64,000 nt of DNA from Plectosphaerella cucumerina (Eukaryota > Ascomycota > Sordariomycetes > Glomerellales > Plectosphaerellaceae). The notes under the pieces are model-generated. The model was not told where the DNA came from. It saw only the letters and a list, made by a program, of their open reading frames with translations, and made no database searches. Positions 55,991 through 64,000 of the stretch are shown here, piece by piece. Both the position numbers and the translations under genes were made by a program. The stretch covers positions 744,001-808,000 of the forward strand of contig JAGPXD010000004.1 of the NCBI GenBank assembly GCA_020746995.1. Reading direction: 5' to 3'. Each line of letters starts with the position of its first letter. Positions within the stretch are counted from its first letter, which is position 1.

Positions 55991-56893
55991 TCACAAACCC
56001 GCAAAGACTCCTACTCCCGCCAGCACAGCAACGCCCCAGATGCCAGCTACAGCCATCCACCCAACACTCCCCCCTCGAGGTCCTCCCGCCGCAGCATTCC
56101 CCGTCTCCGTCGGCTTCTCCTGCTCGCCCTCCCCCTCGCCATTATCAACAAGCACAACCATCGGCACATTCGTCACCCCAATCCACCCCGTCATCTCCCC
56201 CTCCGAAAAAGTAGTCACCTCACTACTCGTCGTCTCATCCATCTCCGTCGCCGTTATCCTATACCTTTGCCCCGTCAACACCTCCCCATTATACGTGATG
56301 CTGTAGTTCTGCACCGCCCCGTCCCACGGCACAAACACCATACACCCCGTCGTCGCAGTGTAAAGCTCCACGGCGTAATTCTTCACACATCCTCCGTATG
56401 GCGAAGCGCTGAATCCGCTAGGACAGCAGAGGATTCCCGTCTCTCCCGCCTCGATCCCTTCGGACACAATGTGTACGAATGGCACGGCTTGAGGCTCCGT
56501 CACTGGAGTGCCCTCCGGTCCGGGGAACTCCGTGGCTGTGAAAACCCCGCCGGCGCTCGTCACAGAGCCTGCGTCGTCCTTGGCTGCCGCTCCGGCCGTT
56601 GTCCAGCCTGAAGGGCAGATGTTCCCTGGGGAGTGGTAGGCGAGGAAGGCGTAGCGTCTGTCCGGTCGGAGTTCGCCTCTGATGCGCTCATCAATGGCCG
56701 AACCAGAGGGGAAGCAGGCGCCCAGTGGCGGGCGGTCAAGGGCGCATGTCTCGTGGTAATGAGGGATGTAGGGCGTGTCCGTCGGCGCAACCTGTCGGTC
56801 CGTGAGAGTCGTGCACGACCGGGGGAGAGTGAATGTGGTTGTGAGAGGGCCGAGGTTGGTGAACTCGAGGTCATACAGCGTCGTGGTGATCAT
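55991..56893 (-). CDS. Cys-rich protein with C-terminal membrane anchor
   Basis: A single exon for 300 residues. The N-terminal TTTFTLPRSCTTLTD and the modules YHSPGNICPSGWTTA and ETGILCCPSGFSASPYGGC are typical of a common but unstudied fungal membrane-protein family (from memory). No signal peptide is seen at ATG 56893. The frame extends upstream to 57043, but that part overlaps leader-like sequence. The C-terminus has one helix (GWMAVAGIWGVAVLAGVGVF, about 278-297) with only two residues after it, so it is either tail-anchored or GPI-processed. The Gly/Ala region before it could be a linker. Function is unknown. Confidence 0.75.
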   Translation of the reverse strand: MITTTLYDLEFTNLGPLTTTFTLPRSCTTLTDRQVAPTDTPYIPHYHETCALDRPPLGACFPSGSAIDERIRGELRPDRRYAFLAYHSPGNICPSGWTTAGAAAKDDAGSVTSAGGVFTATEFPGPEGTPVTEPQAVPFVHIVSEGIEAGETGILCCPSGFSASPYGGCVKNYAVELYTATTGCMVFVPWDGAVQNYSITYNGEVLTGQRYRITATEMDETTSSEVTTFSEGEMTGWIGVTNVPMVVLVDNGEGEGEQEKPTETGNAAAGGPRGGSVGWMAVAGIWGVAVLAGVGVFAGL

Positions 56894-57054
56894 GGCATGG
56901 ATGTGATGAGGAGGTCGTGGTGAGCACGCCTTGTTCCCCGCGTTTCTCGGGGCACCCCTGACCTTTATCATCTCGTCGTATAATCGGTTCAGGCTGTTCA
57001 GGCTGCCAGTAAGCACGGCGTCCTCATGCGTCTGTCGGCTCAATTCGACACCGA

Positions 57055-57657
57055 CTAATCAGCCCTGGTCGGGAACCGGTATCGCGGGCCATCAGGCGTC
57101 ACAACCGCATCCAGGCTCGCCCAATGCCGACGCGGGAAGAAAAAGCACCACCTCATCGTGCCCGCGAGCAGCTCCCCCTCCCGTAGCCCCTCGGGCGGCC
57201 ACTCGCCCATGTCAGCCCACTCCTCCCGAGGCCGCACCTTCCGCCGCAGCTCCCTCGCACACATCTCCTCTTCATACCTACACAGGGGATCGTACTCCAG
57301 AAAATTGTTGTGGGTGTCGCTAGAGTTGCAGACGGGGGTATATCCGTGCTTCACGACCAGCTCTCACCGCGGTCCCGGCATCCTCTCCTTGAGCCTCGCC
57401 GCCTCGTCGGACCATGGGCCGTTTTCATCGGACGTGATGACGATGCGCTTGAGCGAGGGCATGCAGAACGCATCGATGGCTCGTAGTTTCTCAGGCGCCA
57501 TAGGGTTGGAGGGGAGGAACAGATAGTCCCGCGACCGGAGCTCAAGGGTCCTGACGGCCGGGCACGAAGCGGCGATGAATTCCAGGGGCTCATCCTGGAC
57601 GAGGACTAAAGTGTACATCTGGACACGAAGCTCAGAGGGCAGGGACAGGAAGGACAT
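57055..57657 (-). CDS. Small F-box-like protein
   Basis: Exons 57657-57368 and 57319-57055 with a 48-bp intron (GTGAGA...CTCTAG) encode 184 residues. The start MSFLSLPSELRVQMYTLVLV matches the SLPxELRxxIY opening of fungal F-box-like proteins, but only the first helices of an F-box are evident. An in-frame TGA at 57364-57366 lies inside the intron, so an unspliced reading looks like a broken gene. The rest contains a leucine-rich-like stretch (VRTLELRSRDYLFLP) and a Trp-rich end (MRWCFFFPRRHWASLD). A role as substrate adaptor of an SCF ligase is possible but unproven. Confidence 0.62.
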
Positions 57658-57925
57658 GGCGGTGGGTTCGAGGTGGTAAACTCTCCCCGAGAGATATCCA
57701 ACCTTCCAGCCAACTTCAAGTGAAAGCTCCCGTGTCCGCGTCGGGGACGGATAAGCCCAGCTGCATGCCCCGCTCCGGCAGCGACCCCGCGGCATCCTCA
57801 CGGCCAAACGCCCGCATGACGCCATCCAACCGCCGGAAGATACAACCGATGTATAAAGCATTCTCTACATGTTGTCGGTGTCTCATTCTCCCTTGTTACT
57901 GACAAGCCCTGACCTCACCACCAAC

Positions 57926-58969
57926 ATGTCCCCCTCCGCCGCCCCCGAAACCCCCCGGTACGCCAGCACTGGCAGCGTCCTCAACACCGCCATCGACGGC
58001 TCCAAGCCCATCCGTCTGCACGAGGTGCCGACCTTTTCCGACAAGCATGAGGAACGCCTCTGGGCCAAGGAGCACATGGCCGGTGCTTTTCGCATCTTTG
58101 CCAAGCTGGGCTACGCTGACGGAGCATCCGGGCATATCAGTCTCAGGGGTTGGTAACATCATCTAGGTCAAGAGCCAGAGGCTGACGTTTGTAGACCCCG
58201 TGAGACCAGACTGCTTCTGGATCAGTGAGTCTCTTGGTCTCCCTCCCTGACAACAAACTGATAGAGGCAGACCCCTACGCCGTGCATTTCTCCACCATCA
58301 CAGTCGCAGATCTCGTCCTTGTCGATGAGCAGGGCACGCCAGTTGAGCCTACGAAGCACAAAGTCAACGCTGCTGGATTTATCATTCACTCATCTATCCA
58401 CAAGGCCCGGCCTGATGTCAACGCCGCTTGTCATCTTCATGCACCACACAGCCGGGCATGGTCGACGTTTGGACTGCCCATCGAAATGATCAACCAGGGT
58501 GGGTGATTCATATCGTGCTGTGTTCGTCTAGACTGACCTTCAGACTCGTGCATGTTCTTTGATGACCTGGCCGTGTACGAGGGCTTCGGGGGTATTGTAC
58601 TCGCCCGCGACGAGGGCTTGCGTATCGCCGAGGCTCTGGGGCCGGTCAAGAAGAATGTTATTCTTCAGAACCATGGGTGCGTAGATTCTCGGACGGGAGA
58701 AACATCATCTCTGACTTTGCCATAGAATTCTCACTTGTGGAGAGACGATGGGCGAGGCAGCTGCCTTCTTCATTGCTCTGGAGAGGGCGTGTCAGGCCCA
58801 GCTCCTCGTCGAGGCCGCAGCCGCCAGTGGCATCAAGAAGAGGTATGTCGGTGATGAGGAGGCTAAGTATACTAAGGAATGCTCTGGATCGCCTGCTTGT
58901 ATGTACATGCAGTTCCTGCCAGAGTACAACGCCGTGGTGCAGGAGACCAAGGGATCATTTCTGGCATGA
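57926..58969 (+). CDS. Class II aldolase/adducin-domain protein (Mug14-like)
   Basis: Five exons (57926-58148, 58195-58224, 58271-58498, 58544-58676, 58726-58969) encode 285 residues. Introns are 45-49 bp, and exon 2 is only 30 nt. The class II aldolase fold is shown by the helix HMAGAFRIFAKLGYADGASGHIS, DPVRPDCFWINPYAVHFSTI, the metal-binding HLHAPHSRAW (His139, His141, and possibly His144) and NHG with His204. Phosphate-loop residues SGHIS are kept. Fungal relatives, including fission-yeast Mug14, have no established substrate, and an aldol-cleavage role is not proven. It is divergent from the F-box-like gene (268 bp) and convergent with the repeat-protein gene. Confidence 0.92.
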
Positions 58970-59292
58970 GAGATCCCTACTGGGCATCCAGGGGTCGGGA
59001 ATAGGGGCTTCCGCTCGGGGGTTTGGCCGCAACTTGTCGGAACTCCTCACCTCAGAGCAAACTCCAACAATTTCCAAAACAGCCGAAAAGATCTGAAGAG
59101 AATTCATCATCGTCATTGTCACTGTGCTACGTCGAAGGCCATCAACACAGAACCCAAATCATGACAGAGTATTCATCATTCATCGCACTATCGTACAAAT
59201 CCCACACGTTCATATCGTGAGTTTGATTCCCGTGTACTATTTTCTTCCTATCCAAGCACCCCGTCCAGAGGCACTGTCATCCCATCACGCAT
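58970..59292. other. Convergent spacer
   Basis: About 320 bp of 3' flanks between the aldolase-type gene and the repeat-protein gene. Nothing else seen. Confidence 0.5.
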
Positions 59293-61165
59293 TTACGCGC
59301 GGAACCTACGAGCAACGCGGACGCTGCGACGCGCTGCCTGGCTGGCGTCATCGGCGCAGTCGGCGTTCTTGCCCTTGCCCTTGCCGGCGGCCGCGCCACC
59401 ATCCTGGGCCTGCTCGGCTTCCTGGTTGTTGCCAACCTCCTGAGCGTCGCCGTTGGCGGCGTCCTCCTCGTTCTGGGCGTCTCCGTTGGCGGCGTCCTCC
59501 TCGTTCTGGGCGTCTCCGTTGGCGGCGTCACCGCCGTTAGCAGCGTCGCCGCCGTTGGCCGCGTCCTCACCGTCGTTGGCCGCGCCGTCGTTGTTGTTTC
59601 CGTTGCCGTTGTTCTTGCCGTTGCCCTGGTTGTCTTCGTTGTCGTTCTGGTTGTCGCCGTTTTGGGCATCACCGTTGGCAGCGTCGTCGCCGTTCTGAGC
59701 ATCGCCGTTGGCAGCGTCACCACCGTTGGCAGCGTCATCTCCGTTGTTGGCGGCATCGTCGTTGTTGTTGCCGTTGCCGTTGCCTTGGTTCTCCTCGTTG
59801 TCGTTCTGGTTGTCGCCGTTCTGAGCATCTCCGTTGGCAGCATCGCCTCCGTTGGCGGCATCACCACCGTTGGCAGCATCACCACCGTTGGCAGCATCAC
59901 CACCGTTGGCAGCATCCTCGCCGTTGTTGGCATCACCTCCGGCGGCGGCACCATCCTCAGCAGCGTTGCCGTTGCCGTTGTTCTTGCCGTTCTTCTTGCC
60001 GTTGCCCTTTCCCTTGCCGTTGCCGGCAGCGTCGTCGTTGGCAGCGTCTCCGTTGGCGGCATCGCCTCCAGCTGCGGCATCACCGCCGGCAGCAGCATCG
60101 CCTCCAGCAGCAGCATCACCACCGGCAGCGGCTCCGTCGCCGGCAGCACCGTCGTTGCCCTTGCCCTTGCCCTTGCCGGCGTTGCCCTTGCCTTTTCCGT
60201 TGCCGCCGCCGTTGTTGTTGTCATCTTCGTCGTCGTCATCGTCGTTGTTGTTGCCATTTCCGTTGCCGTTGCCGTTGCCGGCATCAGCGGTCTCAGTGGG
60301 GAGGGCGACAGACTCGGAGACCGCATCGGCAGGGGGCGCCGCGGCGTCAGGGGCAGCGGACGCAGCAGCGTCGGGGACTGCAGAAGAGGCGGCCTCGTCG
60401 ATGGCGGAGGAGACAGCGTCGCCAAGGGCGGATGAGGCGGCGGCGTCGGGGATGGCGGAGGAGGTTGCGTCTCCGATGGGGACGAGGACGGGAGTCGGGG
60501 TGGCGCCAGCTCCGGCACCGCCCTCGGCACCTCCAGCTCCGCCCTCCTGACCACCACCGTTGCCGCCCTCCTGGCCGCCGCCGTTGCCTCCCTCTTGGCC
60601 GCCACCGTTGCCGCCACCTTGGCCACCGCCGTTGCCGCCTCGGCCACCGCCGTTTCCGTTGCCGTTGCCAGCGCCTTCGCCAGCACCGTCACCGGCTCCA
60701 GCTCCGGCGCCGCCACCTCCAGCTATACCGCCGAGGAGGCCATCAAGAATACCACCGGCACCGCCAGCGCCACCGGCTCCTCCGGCACCACCGCCGAGGA
60801 GACCAGCGAGACCGCCGGCGCCGCCAGCACCTCCAGCGCCACCGCCCAGGAGCTACAAGACATGTCAGTACTTCACTTGAAACCACTTCTCGAGAGTACT
60901 TACACCGGCGAGAAGACCGCCACCGCCGGCGGCATCTTCATTGGCAGCAGCGTTGTTACCGCCACGCGCAGCTAGGAATCTGTCAGCTTCCGCTCAAACA
61001 CCCAGCTCCTTTTCCAGAGTACTCACCGACAACGCCCCTCTTCTGGCCAAGGGCCGTGAGGTCGACAGCCCGCCTGGCATGTCGGTTGTGATGGTTCGCA
61101 GGCGAAGCCGCGACGTTGGTGGCGAGAGCCGCCAGGGACAGGATGAGAGCACCGTTGGTCTTCAT
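59293..61165 (-). CDS. Secreted Gly/Asn/Asp/Ala-rich repeat protein
   Basis: Exons 61165-61027, 60971-60904 and 60852-59293 (introns 55 and 51 bp) encode 588 residues. The main exon has no ATG, and I checked its frame triplet by triplet for stops and found none. It begins with a signal peptide (MKTNGALILSLAALATNVAA) and a possible Kex2 site (LGQKR, about 43). Next come Gly-rich GLLGGGAGGAGGAGG-type text, a Gly/Asn/Gln part with GGGQEGGNGG units, an Ala/Asp/Ser part, and then many NGGDAA, NGDAQNGDNQND and GKGKGN units. The C-terminus is NADCADDASQAARRSVRVAR. It is probably an extracellular, disordered, hydrophilic protein. I know no family match. The strong splice phases and signal peptide support it despite its low complexity. 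Confidence 0.75.
59449..60350 (-). repeat. Short-period coding repeats (NGGDAA-type)
   Basis: DNA words such as GGTGATGCTGCCAACGGT recur every 15-18 bp, with longer units that include the CAGAACGGCGACAACCAGAA word at about 59640-59660 and again at about 59805-59830. They make all frames nearly stop-free on both strands. Confidence 0.85.
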
Positions 61166-64000
61166 TCTGAAAGAATTTGAAACTCGTCAAGTGTTGTGAA
61201 AGGAAGGGAGTTGAGAAGAAGAGAAGTTTCTTGTTTTTGGGTTGTTGAGCGTCGTCGTGGATGTGGAAAAAAAAAGTCCCGAAGAGCGAAAGGCGGCGAG
61301 TCAACGCGCGGTGTGGTCCAGCCGAAGGAATGGAAGGTTGTTTTGGTGGTGTGAGAAGAGAACTGGAAGAGAATGAGCTTGGCGAGATTGGGTATGGTAG
61401 ATGGAGGGAGGGGAGGGAATATGTCTTTATACCGGGCGTTGAGGGTGGGTGGCCGTTGTGTGATGGGCTTGGAGGATGGCCTCATCTATCCGTGGCTGCA
61501 CACTTTGCCCCAGACAGGCGGCCCCAGCTCCCCCGGGCAAAACATGGGATGTACCGGCGCGTTTCCCACGGACGGGAGCCAATCCTCGGGTCATGGTGAG
61601 GTACCGGGGCCAGGCCCTCAAGGGAAGAAGGTTGCATGTGGAGGAAACGGAGGGCTTGCAAGTGTGCTTCAGACACGCAAGATCACCCCGACGCTCCCGT
61701 CTCAAAGCAGTATCAGCACGGAACCCAGCGAAGAAAGGAACCCCAGACGTGGCGTGTGGACGAGCGGACGGTTGTCGAGCGTGGTAAGGACATGGGCTGC
61801 TGGGGTCCTGGTCACGGTCACGGTGTTGGGGCTGAGTCCAGGTCCTCTTGGCGATCTCACGTCTGAAGTCACAGCACTCAGGGGGAAGCAACTTACCTAG
61901 CAAAAGGTTGAACTTGGAAGCCCGGGGATTCCCCCGCGCCTCGAATAGCGATGGCAGGCGGGCGCTGGCGTGCTGCCATCCCGGCTTGACGCGGTACCGG
62001 GGCCGCCGATCAGGGGGACTCGTCGGACCACTGATCACTGACCCGTGGCACTGTTAATGGAGCCCGTAGCTGAACAACAAGGCGGACGCACCACTGGTTC
62101 TGGCACCGAGACCGACCACCGTCAGTATCAGTGTGTCACCGTCAGTGCTCTCGCCCCTGACCGAGTCACCCCCCTGTCTGTCCGCCGTCCAAAACAGAGG
62201 GTGAAACAGCGGCGACTTCAAAGTTCGCATCTCGGCCGATCTTTGCGATGATCGAAACCCGGCACATCAGCAAAGAAGCTTTTCGGTCGCCCGATGCTTA
62301 ATCGCCGGGGTTGGCCGGGGTGGCCTGGGTCTGGGCCTGGAGCACCAGGAGAGGTGCTTCTATTTGCGGACGAACCACATTTTCATGTAGACTCGTCCGT
62401 CACACACATCACCATCGTGGGACCGCCCTGCTGATCCTCGGCCCATTCTCCTTCACGCTCTGGTTCCAGATCGCCCGGTTGTGGCTCGCGGATCCAGCCA
62501 TCATCGCCGTTCCCTTTGCTTCCCCTTCCCCTGCCCCTGCACAAACGCCATTGCTCGCCGTTTCTCGCCAGCCGGGCCAGCGGCCACCCGATGTTCCAGC
62601 CCGTGTGTCAGACGCCTAGGCCCATCCCACTCGGCCTGCCATCCCTTCATCCACCCTTCACCGGCGGCTGTCAAGACGAGAGCGAGTCGGTCACGGGCGA
62701 ACCTTGATGTCCCTTCTTCGAGCAAATCCGGATGGAATCCCGGAGACGGGGTTGGTCTGACGGCGGCATGTGCACGCTCGTGAGGATGTCGGACGGAAGA
62801 CCCCAATCGTCCCCTCCGAGGTTCTTGCGTCAACGGGCGTCGTCACGAACGGCCCGCGCCATGAGTCAACACCGTTTCTGATTGAGGAAGCAGGCGCTTC
62901 CAGAGTCTTGGCTGTTGACAGACGATGGTCGTGATGTTCGTCTTCGCTTCGCCTGCATGAACGACGCGCGTGTCGTGAGTACCCAGGCAGCAGCTCCTCC
63001 ACAGAGCTCTTGTATAACGGTACTCAATAAGACCAGGGCCATTTGCCGATCTTCGTCGCAGAGGGATTTTTGACTTTTGCTTCTGGCAGCGCTCGTCCAG
63101 GCGTGGTGCTGCTGTAGAGCATGGTGAGACTCGGCCCTGGGTGTTCCGTTTTTCGAGCTATATGATCGCCGTGTCGAATGCACTGACTCAACGGTTGAGC
63201 TGCAGGTGTAATGGCCTGGTTCCAAAGAGCACCCTCACGCCCCGTGGCATTGCATTCGGGGTTGTTGTCCTCGTTTGGCTTCCGTCGTGTTTCTGTGCTC
63301 GTGTCAGCCACTATTGTCAAGGACCTACTTTGCGGCATGTCCATTGCGACAGCTTGCTCCTGTCTCTCTCCAACTTCCACTCCTTTGGTCTCATGCAACT
63401 TCGACATCCTCTCGACAACCGCCGTCAAAACGCAAAGAAAGTCGTGCCTCCAGTCAGCAACGCTGCTTCCAGGTTGGAAAGCGAAGATCCGTCCGGAACT
63501 CAACCCTCGTCTGTATCCTCTTATCCGTCTCTTCGGCCAGATACCGCGCTGAGAGTGCGTAGGGTGCACCAGACCGAACCTCAGAGTCCCGAGACGACAT
63601 CGGCCACTGATGATCTGCATCCGGCAATATCCTGACTGGACAGGTGTAGCCGCTACGAGATGCCACTGTTCTCTTCATTGGGAAAGCTTCTCGTGGAAAG
63701 TCGACATGTGACTTGCCGGCAACTGGACTGACAGACATGTGAACCTGTGTGGGCAGTTAATCCTTTCTTCGCCCCATCTTGACATGACGAGTGTCGTCAG
63801 CCGCGGAGTGATCGAGTCCAAATCGCCAAGCAGCTTATCTCAGCTATTCGACAGCAGGATGCGAGCGGGCTCAGAGCTCCGAGTCGGTCCGTCCCAGCCT
63901 CGCTGATCATCGCAGTACAGGCTTGGCGCCCAGGGCGCATCTCGACTTCGCGACCCAGAAATGCCCCCGACCTCCTCTAGGCATCCAGATAGGCGAATGG
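61166..64000. other. Right-hand region without recognisable genes
   Basis: About 2.8 kb. The first 300 bp are the promoter and leader of the repeat-protein gene (purine-rich GAAGGGAGTTGAGAAG block on the plus strand). Frames of 100-200 codons (for example 61427-62038 minus, 63024-63620 minus, 63141-63635 plus) overlap each other and show no domain, signal peptide or splice structure. I see no tRNA or repeat. Confidence 0.5.

Noticed and set aside
61427..63620. Protein genes near the right end
   Set aside because: Overlapping frames on both strands with no consistent bias, domain or intron structure.
1..64000. CRISPR arrays, operons or prokaryotic defence systems
   Set aside because: Spliceosomal introns and fungal families show nuclear fungal DNA. 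No regularly spaced direct repeats of CRISPR type are present.

Overview
The window is nuclear DNA of a filamentous ascomycete (Pezizomycotina, most likely a Sordariomycete). The signs are short introns (about 45-80 bp, a few to 137 bp) with CTGAC/CTAAC-like branch sites, C-ending codons in the real exons, and typical mould families: a CFEM membrane protein, Zn2Cys6 regulator, type-B carboxylesterase, Bzz1, Dbp5, a Uds1-domain protein, an Age2/Gts1-type ArfGAP and an ERCC6L2-like Snf2 ATPase. I cannot name the species. Exon coordinates were worked out by eye from frame continuity and splice motifs and have not been checked against transcripts.

Layout. 0-5 kb: the 3' end of an MFS sugar transporter, then a divergent short-chain dehydrogenase / aldehyde dehydrogenase pair sharing a 467-bp promoter, which looks like a small catabolic cluster; a tRNA-Asp follows. 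6-11.4 kb: three genes for secreted or probably extracellular products (carboxylesterase, HExxH metallopeptidase-like protein, six-cysteine protein). 11.7-16.2 kb: a four-helix membrane protein (DUF7704-like), an NmrA-like oxidoreductase and a Zn2Cys6 transcription factor. 16.6-18.4 kb: a repeat-bearing cell-surface protein whose N-terminus I could not resolve. 19.6-25.1 kb: bzz1 and dbp5, divergent. 26.5-29.5 kb: a CFEM receptor-like protein with a long glutamine-rich tail.

29.5-46 kb is nearly gene-free. Only the Uds1-domain (septation) gene at 34.0-36.3 kb is convincing, with about 4.5 kb of apparently non-coding DNA downstream and about 9 kb upstream. This stretch holds minisatellites, G-run clusters and the first of two related tRNA-derived SINE-like elements.

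46-64 kb: the Snf2 ATPase, the second SINE-like copy, an unrecognised conserved-looking ORF, the ArfGAP, a tail-anchored Cys-rich protein, a small F-box-like gene, a class II aldolase/adducin gene and a secreted Gly/Asn/Asp/Ala repeat protein. The last 2.8 kb shows nothing convincing.

The best leads for something undescribed are the SINE-like family (two diverged copies with a shared 3' hairpin and oligo-T end), the repeat protein whose main exon has no ATG and is masked by longer antisense ORFs, the gene desert around the Uds1 gene, and the six-cysteine secreted orphan.
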